Shown here: positions 1 to 4,907 of the stretch, piece after piece
Numbering within the stretch: position 1 is the first letter of the stretch
Layout of the letters: the number at the start of each line of letters is the position of its first letter
Assembly: GCA_017555445.1 (NCBI GenBank)
Contig: JAFZGK010000011.1
Coordinates: forward strand, 1 to 9,246
Origin: Bacteroidales bacterium
GTDB lineage: Bacteria > Bacteroidota > Bacteroidia > Bacteroidales > UBA932
Reading direction: 5' to 3'
DNA: 9,246 nt
Made by a program: the position numbers and the translations under genes
The notes under the pieces: model-generated
What the model was told of the DNA's origin: nothing
What the model saw: only the letters and a program-made list of their open reading frames with translations
Databases searched by the model: none

Positions 1-32
1 CTTGACACACTTTTTTTATGTTTACATGGATT

Positions 33-73
33 GAGATGTCTCGACTCCGCCTTCGGCCTCGCTCGACATGACA
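33..73. repeat. Dispersed palindromic repeat, copy 1 (long form)
   Basis: This copy shares the arms GATGTCTCGACT and TCGCT(C/A)GACATGACAA with a second copy at 1158-1185, in the same orientation. It carries 12 extra bases between the arms (CCGCCTTCGGCC), which form a small GC hairpin of their own. The outer arms ATGTC (36-40) and GACAT (65-69) are complementary, so the mRNA of mrp would carry a hairpin starting a few nucleotides after its stop codon. There is no U-run after it on the minus strand, so it is not a classical terminator; a role as a 3' mRNA stabiliser or a REP-like dispersed element is inference. Confidence 0.6.
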
Positions 74-74
74 A

Positions 75-1139
75 TTATCTGTTGACAACTGCTGCCACCT
101 TCTCAGCAAGGGCTATGAAAGCAAGGCCATCCGGACGTGTAGAGAGGGCTGCCGGTTCGCCGTTGTCTCCGCCTTCGCGGATGCTCTGGACGATCGGAAT
201 CTGTCCGAGGAGCGGAATTTCATATTTCTCTGCCATCCTGATGGCTCCATCGCGTCCGAAGATATAGTATTTCTCGTCCGGATGCTCTTCCGGAGTGAAC
301 CATGCCATGTTCTCTACGAGTCCGAGGATAGGCTTGTTCACATCCTTGTTGCGGAACATGTTCACGCCTTTCTCTACGTCTGCAAGAGCTACAGCCTGAG
401 GAGTGCTGACGATTACAGCTCCCTCCATCGGAATGTCGTGTACAAGACTGATATGGATATCACCTGTTCCCGGAGGCATATCGATGAGGAGAAAATCAAG
501 TTCACCCCAACGGACCTGAAGGATCATCTGCTTGAGGGCATTACATGCCATAGGGCCACGCCATATGAGAGCCTGCTCAGGACTTGCGAAATAGCCGATT
601 GACATCCATTTCACGCCATATTTCTCCATAGGCATGATGACTTCCTTCTCGCCTTCCATTATTGCGTCAGGCATAAGGCCTTCAGTTGCTGTCATCTTTG
701 GTACCGACGGGCCGTATACGTCAGCGTCAGCAAGTCCTACCTTGTAGCCGAGACGGGCAAGAGCGACAGCTAGATTGACTGACACTGTAGATTTTCCTAC
801 TCCTCCTTTTCCAGAAGCGATACCGATGATATGCTTGATGCCGGTCACCTCCTCGAAACCGAGGTCGAGACCCGGCTTCTTCTTAGGTGCTTCATCCTTG
901 ATGATTGTCTTAACCTCCACCTGAGTGCCTGTGCGGGTATGTCTGATGATTGTGGCCTTGGCGCTGCCGATAAGATACTCCGCAAGCGGATCACGGTGTT
1001 TCGAGAAGGCAAGGGTCACGCTGACCTTGCCTTCCTCAACCGAAATATTCTCTACCATTCCCAGCTCCACGATGTTCTTGTCGCCCTTCGCAGGGTGCTC
1101 TACCTCCTGAAGCCAGCTTCTTACGTCTGTTGTATTCAT
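75..1139 (-). CDS. mrp: Mrp/ApbC (NBP35-like) P-loop ATPase, Fe-S cluster carrier type
   Basis: The 354-residue cytoplasmic protein belongs to the Mrp/NBP35 family, which helps load Fe-S clusters onto target proteins. An N-terminal MIP18/DUF59-like domain spans about residues 5-80. The ATPase domain follows, with the deviant Walker A motif GKGGVGKST at 110-118, a switch segment ADADVYGPS at 137-145 and DMPPGTGD at 220-227. Length and domain order are usual for the family. The CxxC pair that normally follows VENM is absent: residues 275-296 read VENMAWFTPEEHP and onward without cysteine, and the whole protein has only one cysteine, C199. Bacteroidota members often look this way. The ATG at 1137-1139 fits the start of the DUF59 domain; no Shine-Dalgarno sequence precedes it. 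The gene lies 49 nt after the peptidase stop, with no promoter box in the gap, so it is probably read from upstream. Confidence 0.93.
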   Translation of the reverse strand: MNTTDVRSWLQEVEHPAKGDKNIVELGMVENISVEEGKVSVTLAFSKHRDPLAEYLIGSAKATIIRHTRTGTQVEVKTIIKDEAPKKKPGLDLGFEEVTGIKHIIGIASGKGGVGKSTVSVNLAVALARLGYKVGLADADVYGPSVPKMTATEGLMPDAIMEGEKEVIMPMEKYGVKWMSIGYFASPEQALIWRGPMACNALKQMILQVRWGELDFLLIDMPPGTGDIHISLVHDIPMEGAVIVSTPQAVALADVEKGVNMFRNKDVNKPILGLVENMAWFTPEEHPDEKYYIFGRDGAIRMAEKYEIPLLGQIPIVQSIREGGDNGEPAALSTRPDGLAFIALAEKVAAVVNR

Positions 1140-1157
1140 TTACAATTAATGTTATAA

Positions 1158-1185
1158 AGATGTCTCGACTTCGCTAGACATGACA
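1158..1185. repeat. Dispersed palindromic repeat, copy 2 (short form)
   Basis: This 28-bp copy matches the element at 33-73 apart from lacking its 12-base centre and one C-to-A change. It contains a perfect 6-bp inverted repeat, ATGTCT (1160-1165) and AGACAT (1176-1181), around a 10-nt loop. It sits 3 nt after the stop codon of the peptidase gene and inside the short gap before mrp, so a polycistronic transcript would carry this hairpin between the two coding regions. It could tune the ratio of the two products or protect upstream mRNA; that is inference. No U-tract follows on the minus strand. Confidence 0.6.
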
Positions 1186-1188
1186 AGA

Positions 1189-3336
1189 TTATTTTACAAT
1201 TGTCATCTCGTCAACTAAATATCCTGCACCACCGAACTTGTCAACGATGAAGAGTACGTAACGGATATCCACATTGATACATCTCTGAAGATCAGGCTCG
1301 AACATCACGTCGCTGCTCATAGATTCCCAGTTGCCGTCGAATGCAAGACCGATGAGCTCTCCACGCGCGTTCATGATCGGGCTACCTGAGTTACCTCCTG
1401 TGATATCGTTGTTGCTGAGGAAGCATGTAGGCATCTTGCCGTCCTCGCGTGCGTACTGACCGAAGTCCTGATTCTTCCAGAGTTCCTTGAGCTTCTCAGG
1501 AACCACGAACTCCCAGTTGTCCGGATCTTCCTTCTCCATTACTCCGTCGAGAGTAGTGTAGTGCTTGTATAAGACAGCATCTTTTGGAGAATAACCCTTC
1601 ACAGTTCCGTAAGTGAAACGCATTGTCGAGTTTGCGTCCGGGTATGATGGCTGGCCGTCCTTCCACTCGAGGAGACCTGCTGTGTAGACCTGGCGTGCAG
1701 CAGCAAGATCTTTGCTCGAAGCACCGGCAAGTGTCTGAGCCTTAATTGCTTCCTGATATATTGAAATACCTGTTACAACTGCAGGGTCCTTCATTACACC
1801 GATACCTTTCTCAGCAATAGCAGCAGCAAGTGCTTCCTCTGAAACGAATGCACTGTTGTCGAAAAGGTTGTCTACATATACATCGATATCCATTGTAGCG
1901 AAGTCCTCAGAAAGTCCCTTGAGGTAGTTTGCCGGATCAGCGATGTCGCGATAGTGCTTCATGAGAGCCTTGGCTACCTTTCTGTCAGTAGATACAGAAT
2001 AGTCTCCATACTGTCCTGCAATGCTCTTGAGTGCTGTATTAAGTGCAGCGAGTGTGTCCTGTCCTGCAGTTATGGCTCTCTGGGTTGCAGTATTGAAATT
2101 AAGTGCAAAATTGGTTATCTCGATTCTGTAAACGCTTTCATAAACCTTTGTAAATGCAAACTCAGCTTCCTTACCGGCTTCGATTCCTGCCTTAAGGTCA
2201 GTGAGTGCGCTGCCGTACTTCTCCTGACGCTTCTTGTTGGCATTCACCCATGCGGTGAATTCAGCCTCCTCCTGCTCCGCACGTCCGATGATATCAAGCT
2301 TCTCGAAAGCTAGCTTCATTCCCTGCCACTTCTTCCATGCGTTGGTAGAACCAGAATACTTGCTTGCATACTGGATCTTCACCTTAGGATCTGCGAGCAT
2401 GTCCTCGAGCATCACATCCTGACGGATTGTACGTGCTGCAATTGCAATATCATTGTCTTCGATCTGGAACTTGAGCTCAGGCGAAGTCTGGAAGCGTGTT
2501 GTGCGTCCTGGATAACCCATGATCATTGTGAAATCGCCCTCCTGTACACCAGCAAGAGAGATCTTGAGGTGGTTCTTTGCCTTGAGCGGAACGTTCTCCG
2601 GTGAGTATGCTGCAGGAGATCCGTCAGGTGCGCTGTAAACACGGAACATAGAGAAGTCACCTGTATGACGTGGCCACATCCAGTTGTCTGTGTCTGCGCC
2701 GAACTTACCGATTGATGAAGGCGGTGCTCCTACGAAACGTACGTCTCTGTAAGTCTTGTAGACGATGAGGTAATATACATTCTCATTATAGAAAGAAGTA
2801 ACCTGCACTCTGCAGTGAGGATTCTGCTTCTTAGCCTCTTCTGCAATGTCATTCTTTGCCTTGGCAACAGCCTCTGCAACCTTTGTCTCGTCTCCCTTGA
2901 ATTCCTTTACAGCCTTCTTCTGAGCCTTCTCCACAACAGCCGTAACATCCTTCATATACTCGAGGAAAGTGACGCTGAGTCCCTCGCAAGGAAGCTCCTC
3001 GCTGCGGTTCATAGCCCAATATCCGTCCTTGAGGTAGTCGTGCTCCACTGAGCTGAGCTTCTGGATATTGCCGTATCCGCAGTGGTGATTGGTCATGAGA
3101 AGACCTTCTGCAGAAATGATCTCTCCTGTACATCCGCCTCCGAACTGTACGATAGCGTCCTTGAGGGATGAGTTGTTGATACTGTATATCTGCTCCGGAG
3201 TAAGCTCGCATCCGAGGTCTTTCATTGCCTGGGCATTCATCTTCTGAAGGAGAGGCAGAAGCCACATACCTTCGTCAGCTCTTACGCTGCCTGCAAACAC
3301 TGTCAGTGCAGCAATGATACTTAGAATCTTTTTCAT
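1189..3336 (-). CDS. dpp7: S46 family dipeptidyl-peptidase, DPP7-like (secreted serine peptidase)
   Basis: The 715-residue protein is an S46 exopeptidase, which removes dipeptides from the N-terminus of peptides in the periplasm or at the cell surface and feeds amino-acid fermentation. Residues 1-20 form a Sec signal peptide (MKK, hydrophobic core, cleavage probably after VRA). The catalytic triad is readable: H85 in TNHHCGYGN, D227 in HTGDF and S650 in GGNSGSP. The helical domain typical of S46 fills about 290-560. N218, W219, R223, N332 and D667 fall where the family binds the substrate amino terminus. In DPP11, specific for Asp/Glu, an Arg lies 18 residues after the catalytic Ser; here G668 occupies this place, favouring DPP7-type preference for hydrophobic P1. 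It lies 21 nt after rnhB. The DPP7 versus DPP11 assignment rests on this residue; S46 membership is near certain. Confidence 0.95.
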   Translation of the reverse strand: MKKILSIIAALTVFAGSVRADEGMWLLPLLQKMNAQAMKDLGCELTPEQIYSINNSSLKDAIVQFGGGCTGEIISAEGLLMTNHHCGYGNIQKLSSVEHDYLKDGYWAMNRSEELPCEGLSVTFLEYMKDVTAVVEKAQKKAVKEFKGDETKVAEAVAKAKNDIAEEAKKQNPHCRVQVTSFYNENVYYLIVYKTYRDVRFVGAPPSSIGKFGADTDNWMWPRHTGDFSMFRVYSAPDGSPAAYSPENVPLKAKNHLKISLAGVQEGDFTMIMGYPGRTTRFQTSPELKFQIEDNDIAIAARTIRQDVMLEDMLADPKVKIQYASKYSGSTNAWKKWQGMKLAFEKLDIIGRAEQEEAEFTAWVNANKKRQEKYGSALTDLKAGIEAGKEAEFAFTKVYESVYRIEITNFALNFNTATQRAITAGQDTLAALNTALKSIAGQYGDYSVSTDRKVAKALMKHYRDIADPANYLKGLSEDFATMDIDVYVDNLFDNSAFVSEEALAAAIAEKGIGVMKDPAVVTGISIYQEAIKAQTLAGASSKDLAAARQVYTAGLLEWKDGQPSYPDANSTMRFTYGTVKGYSPKDAVLYKHYTTLDGVMEKEDPDNWEFVVPEKLKELWKNQDFGQYAREDGKMPTCFLSNNDITGGNSGSPIMNARGELIGLAFDGNWESMSSDVMFEPDLQRCINVDIRYVLFIVDKFGGAGYLVDEMTIVK

Positions 3337-3357
3337 AATTATATGGTTAATGGATTT

Positions 3358-3969
3358 TTAAAATAATGTCGGTTCCAGTTGCTTCAGGTGGAAGCTTTTG
3401 CGATGGTGAGGAGTGTAGCCGTGCTTTATGATGGCGTCTACATGTTCCTTGGTGGGATATCCCATGTTTCTTTCCCATCCGTATTGAGGATATTCTGCAG
3501 CCAGCTTGCGCATGTATTCATCCCTGTAGGTCTTCGCAAGCACGGATGCGGCAGCTATCGAAGTGTATTTTCCGTCTCCCTTGACTACGCACTGATGTTC
3601 ATATCCCTTCAGAGGCTTGAATCTGTTTCCGTCGATAAGCAGGAAATCAGGTTTCACGTTCAGACGGAGAACGGCTCTCTGCATGCCTGTAATGGATGCA
3701 TTCAGAATGTTTATGGTGTCGATTTCCTCTGCGCTGACCTCTTCGACCGCCCAAGCGATGGCTTCCCGCTCGATGATCGGGCGGAGAATCTCTCTTGACT
3801 TTTCTGTCATTTTCTTGGAATCGTTCAGCAGGGGGTGATGAAAATCCTTCGGGAGGATAACAGCTGCAGCGAATACCGGTCCGGCAAGAGGGCCGCGTCC
3901 GGCTTCGTCGCAACCTGCTTCAATCAGATCTGCGTGAAGATAATTCAGAAGATGAGGTTCATTGCGCAT
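3358..3969 (-). CDS. rnhB: Ribonuclease HII
   Basis: The 203-residue cytoplasmic enzyme cleaves the RNA strand of RNA-DNA hybrids and starts removal of ribonucleotides misincorporated into DNA. The family signature GCDEAGRGPLAGPV lies at 19-32. The four metal-binding acidic residues are D21, E22, D113 (in LLIDGNR) and D132 (in VVKGDGK). Other conserved blocks are LNDSKKM at 48-54, IAAASVLAKTYRD at 138-150 and the C-terminal GYTPHHRKSF at 184-193. Length is normal for type II. The ATG at 3967-3969 leaves the usual short N-terminal lead before the first catalytic Asp; no Shine-Dalgarno is visible, as is common in this phylum. It follows the HTH gene by 18 nt and precedes the peptidase by 21 nt, so it is probably in one transcript with them, a positional rather than functional link. 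Confidence 0.97.
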   Translation of the reverse strand: MRNEPHLLNYLHADLIEAGCDEAGRGPLAGPVFAAAVILPKDFHHPLLNDSKKMTEKSREILRPIIEREAIAWAVEEVSAEEIDTINILNASITGMQRAVLRLNVKPDFLLIDGNRFKPLKGYEHQCVVKGDGKYTSIAAASVLAKTYRDEYMRKLAAEYPQYGWERNMGYPTKEHVDAIIKHGYTPHHRKSFHLKQLEPTLF

Positions 3970-3973
3970 TCTG

Positions 3974-4004
3974 CAAAAATACGCATTCTATTTGGCCTCA
4001 TCAA
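3974..4004 (-). promoter_or_regulatory. Possible internal promoter before rnhB
   Basis: On the minus strand TATTTTTG (3974-3981) fits the Bacteroidota -7 consensus TAnnTTTG, and a TTG at 4002-4004 lies 20 nt upstream, in the range for a -33 box. Transcription from it would begin at about the rnhB ATG, giving an almost leaderless mRNA. It lies inside the end of the HTH gene. The match is short, so chance is a real possibility. Confidence 0.25.
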
Positions 4005-4374
4005 GTGTTTTGCGCAGCATTGTGATGATTTCGTTCTTTGTGGCAATGGTTTCTTCGAGGGAACTGACCAATTTTTCAAGATCCTTTATTCTCTTCTCAA
4101 GATTGTGGACCTTGTCACCGTACTCTTTTCGGATGTCTTCAAGTACGACTCCTGCTTCCGGGTCAGGCTGATATCCCAGGACAAGCTCTTCCGTTGTCAT
4201 GTTCAGCAGGTCGGCCATTCTCATGACATGACCGTTTACTATAGAAGTGCTGCCTTTCTCAAGATCACGATATGCTGTCAGTGAAATGCCGAGCTTGTCA
4301 GCAATCTCCTCCTGAGTGTACTTTCTTTGCTTTCTGATCGCGCGTATGTTGTTCTTGATGGTAGAGTTGTCCAT
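3988..4374 (-). CDS. XRE-family helix-turn-helix regulator with C-terminal coiled coil
   Basis: The 128-residue protein has an XRE/HTH_3 domain at about residues 6-66 (QEEIADKLGISLTAYRDLEKG at 21-41 contains the turn and recognition helix). A short linker, QPDPEAG, leads to a helix from about 76 to 125 with hydrophobic residues at heptad spacing (L92, I96, L99, V103, L106, I110, I117, L120), so a coiled-coil dimer is expected. I chose the ATG at 4372-4374 because the frame upstream (to 4437) shows no domain content and would cover the promoter box at 4403-4410. It is the first gene of the minus-strand cluster with rnhB, the peptidase and mrp. It probably binds DNA and may control its own promoter; targets cannot be read from the sequence. 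Similar proteins in Bacteroidota are annotated only as HTH regulators. Confidence 0.85.
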   Translation of the reverse strand: MDNSTIKNNIRAIRKQRKYTQEEIADKLGISLTAYRDLEKGSTSIVNGHVMRMADLLNMTTEELVLGYQPDPEAGVVLEDIRKEYGDKVHNLEKRIKDLEKLVSSLEETIATKNEIITMLRKTLDEAK

Positions 4375-4402
4375 TTCCCGCTGTTTTTGTAGTTGCCGGG
4401 AA

Positions 4403-4437
4403 CAAAAATATCTGATAGAAAAACGCAAGTTAAACAA
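4403..4437 (-). promoter_or_regulatory. Promoter-like sequence for the HTH-rnhB-peptidase-mrp cluster
   Basis: On the minus strand TATTTTTG (4403-4410) fits the -7 consensus TAnnTTTG. A TTG at 4435-4437 lies 24 nt upstream, slightly farther than the usual spacing of about 17-23. The start of transcription would fall near 4395-4399, leaving a leader of roughly 20-25 nt before the ATG at 4374. No other candidate in the gap fits better. Confidence 0.45.
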
Positions 4438-4438
4438 G

Positions 4439-4504
4439 AAAATCCGACGAAAAGCAAGTAAAACAATCTAAAAAACATTAAAAACATTCAAAAAAAAGAA
4501 AAAA
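4439..4504. other. Phased A-tracts, predicted intrinsically curved DNA
   Basis: Runs of four to eight A begin at 4439, 4450, 4460, 4470, 4480, 4490 and 4499, that is, almost exactly once per helical turn. A-tracts in phase with the helix add up to a static bend, a well-established property of DNA. The tracts lie in the divergent gap between the HTH gene and the AraC-like gene, upstream of both promoter-like sequences, where a bend could help wrap RNA polymerase or bind a nucleoid protein. The phasing is seen directly; the regulatory role is inference. Confidence 0.65.
4471..4488. repeat. Tandem 9-bp direct repeat AAAAACATT
   Basis: AAAAACATT occurs at 4471-4479 and again at 4480-4488, followed by a third degenerate unit starting CAAAA. 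It is part of the phased A-tract region and may be how that array grew by slippage. No protein-binding role can be shown from the sequence. Confidence 0.5.
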
Positions 4505-4537
4505 CTGCTGCTGTTTCTTATGCTTTAGTCACAAATG

Positions 4538-4569
4538 TTTGGATATTCCGGTGCTTTGTTTCAGTTTTG
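4538..4569 (+). promoter_or_regulatory. Weak promoter candidate for the AraC-like small gene
   Basis: TTTG at 4538-4541 is followed after 20 nt by CAGTTTTG (4562-4569), one change from the -7 consensus TAnnTTTG. A transcript would start near 4574-4578, giving a very short leader that overlaps the ribosome binding site at 4574-4579. That makes the call doubtful. Confidence 0.28.
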
Positions 4570-4573
4570 CCGG

Positions 4574-4579
4574 AAAAGG
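4574..4579 (+). promoter_or_regulatory. Ribosome binding site AAAAGG of the AraC-like gene
   Basis: AAAAGG ends 8 nt before the ATG at 4588. It is the only clear Shine-Dalgarno-like sequence in the window and decides the start in favour of 4588 over the TTG at 4567, which would place this motif inside the coding region. Confidence 0.45.
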
Positions 4580-4587
4580 TTACGGCT

Positions 4588-4797
4588 ATGAATTACGAAA
4601 TGATTTACGAAAAAGTGTGCAGACTTCTTTCTGCAGAAGATGCTTATGGGAACGGGATGGCTGACTTTGACTCCATCTGTGCTGCGGTCGGGGTCGGAAG
4701 GGTCAGGATGAACAATATTCTTTATGAAAGATTGGGCATGTCGGGAGATGATATCCTGATAGCCTTCCGTAAGGGGAAGGCTAATGTTCCGCATTAA
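4588..4797 (+). CDS. Small protein with a single AraC-like helix-turn-helix
   Basis: The 69-residue protein consists of an N-terminal helix (MNYEMIYEKVCRLL) and a segment FDSICAAVGVGRVRMNNILY followed by ERLGMSGDDIL, which follows the pattern of one HTH of AraC/XylS regulators (helix, AxxxGVSxxxLxRxFxxxxGxSxxxxL). AraC DNA-binding domains normally carry two such motifs in about 100 residues; here only one is present and no effector domain. The start is the ATG at 4588 with AAAAGG before it. It is divergent from the XRE regulator and 110 nt upstream of the EF-G2 gene, with no terminator seen between, so read-through into EF-G2 is possible. It may bind DNA as an oligomer or be a relic of a longer regulator. 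Function unknown; similarity is by eye. Confidence 0.7.
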   Translation: MNYEMIYEKVCRLLSAEDAYGNGMADFDSICAAVGVGRVRMNNILYERLGMSGDDILIAFRKGKANVPH

Positions 4798-4813
4798 AAG
4801 ATAAGCAGTTCTA

Positions 4814-4844
4814 TTGATTTTGTGACATTATTTTATTAGATTTG
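4814..4844 (+). promoter_or_regulatory. Bacteroidota-type promoter of the EF-G2 gene
   Basis: TAGATTTG (4837-4844) is an exact fit to TAnnTTTG, and a TTG at 4814-4816 lies 20 nt upstream. The predicted start of transcription, near 4849-4853, gives a leader of about 55-60 nt. Confidence 0.55.
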
Positions 4845-4907
4845 CGAGGATGTGTCTTTATGGACACGGAACGAAACACAAAAACAAACACATAACACAC
4901 AAGACTA
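4845..4907 (+). promoter_or_regulatory. EF-G2 leader: 5' hairpin and C/A-rich, SD-less stretch
   Basis: Near the expected 5' end GTGTC (4852-4856) can pair with GACAC (4863-4867) around a 6-nt loop. From 4874 to 4902 the leader is made of A and C with one T and no G, so it should stay unfolded, and no Shine-Dalgarno precedes the ATG. A-rich unstructured leaders are typical of strongly translated Bacteroidota genes; the hairpin could protect the 5' end. No known riboswitch is recognised. Confidence 0.45.

Noticed and set aside
1..20. TTGACA at 2-7 as a sigma-70 type -35 box
   Set aside because: No matching -10 box or downstream plus-strand gene exists, and Bacteroidota use a different promoter consensus; the next gene runs on the opposite strand.
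33..1185. CRISPR array or insertion-sequence ends formed by the two repeat copies
   Set aside because: Only two copies exist, 1.1 kb apart, in direct orientation and with a housekeeping gene between them; there are no spacers, cas genes, transposase or target-site duplications.
2849..3265. Minus-strand open frame (138 codons) in another frame of the S46 gene
   Set aside because: It overlaps the catalytic His region of the peptidase and its Arg/Gly-rich translation has no family pattern; a frame shadow.
4375..4437. N-terminal extension of the XRE regulator by 21 residues
   Set aside because: It would include the promoter box at 4403-4410 and a Cys/Arg/Phe-rich stretch unrelated to HTH proteins; the ATG at 4374 starts right before the HTH domain.
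4567..4587. TTG start for the AraC-like small protein, seven residues longer
   Set aside because: The ATG at 4588 has AAAAGG at proper spacing, and the extra residues overlap the candidate promoter and add nothing recognisable.
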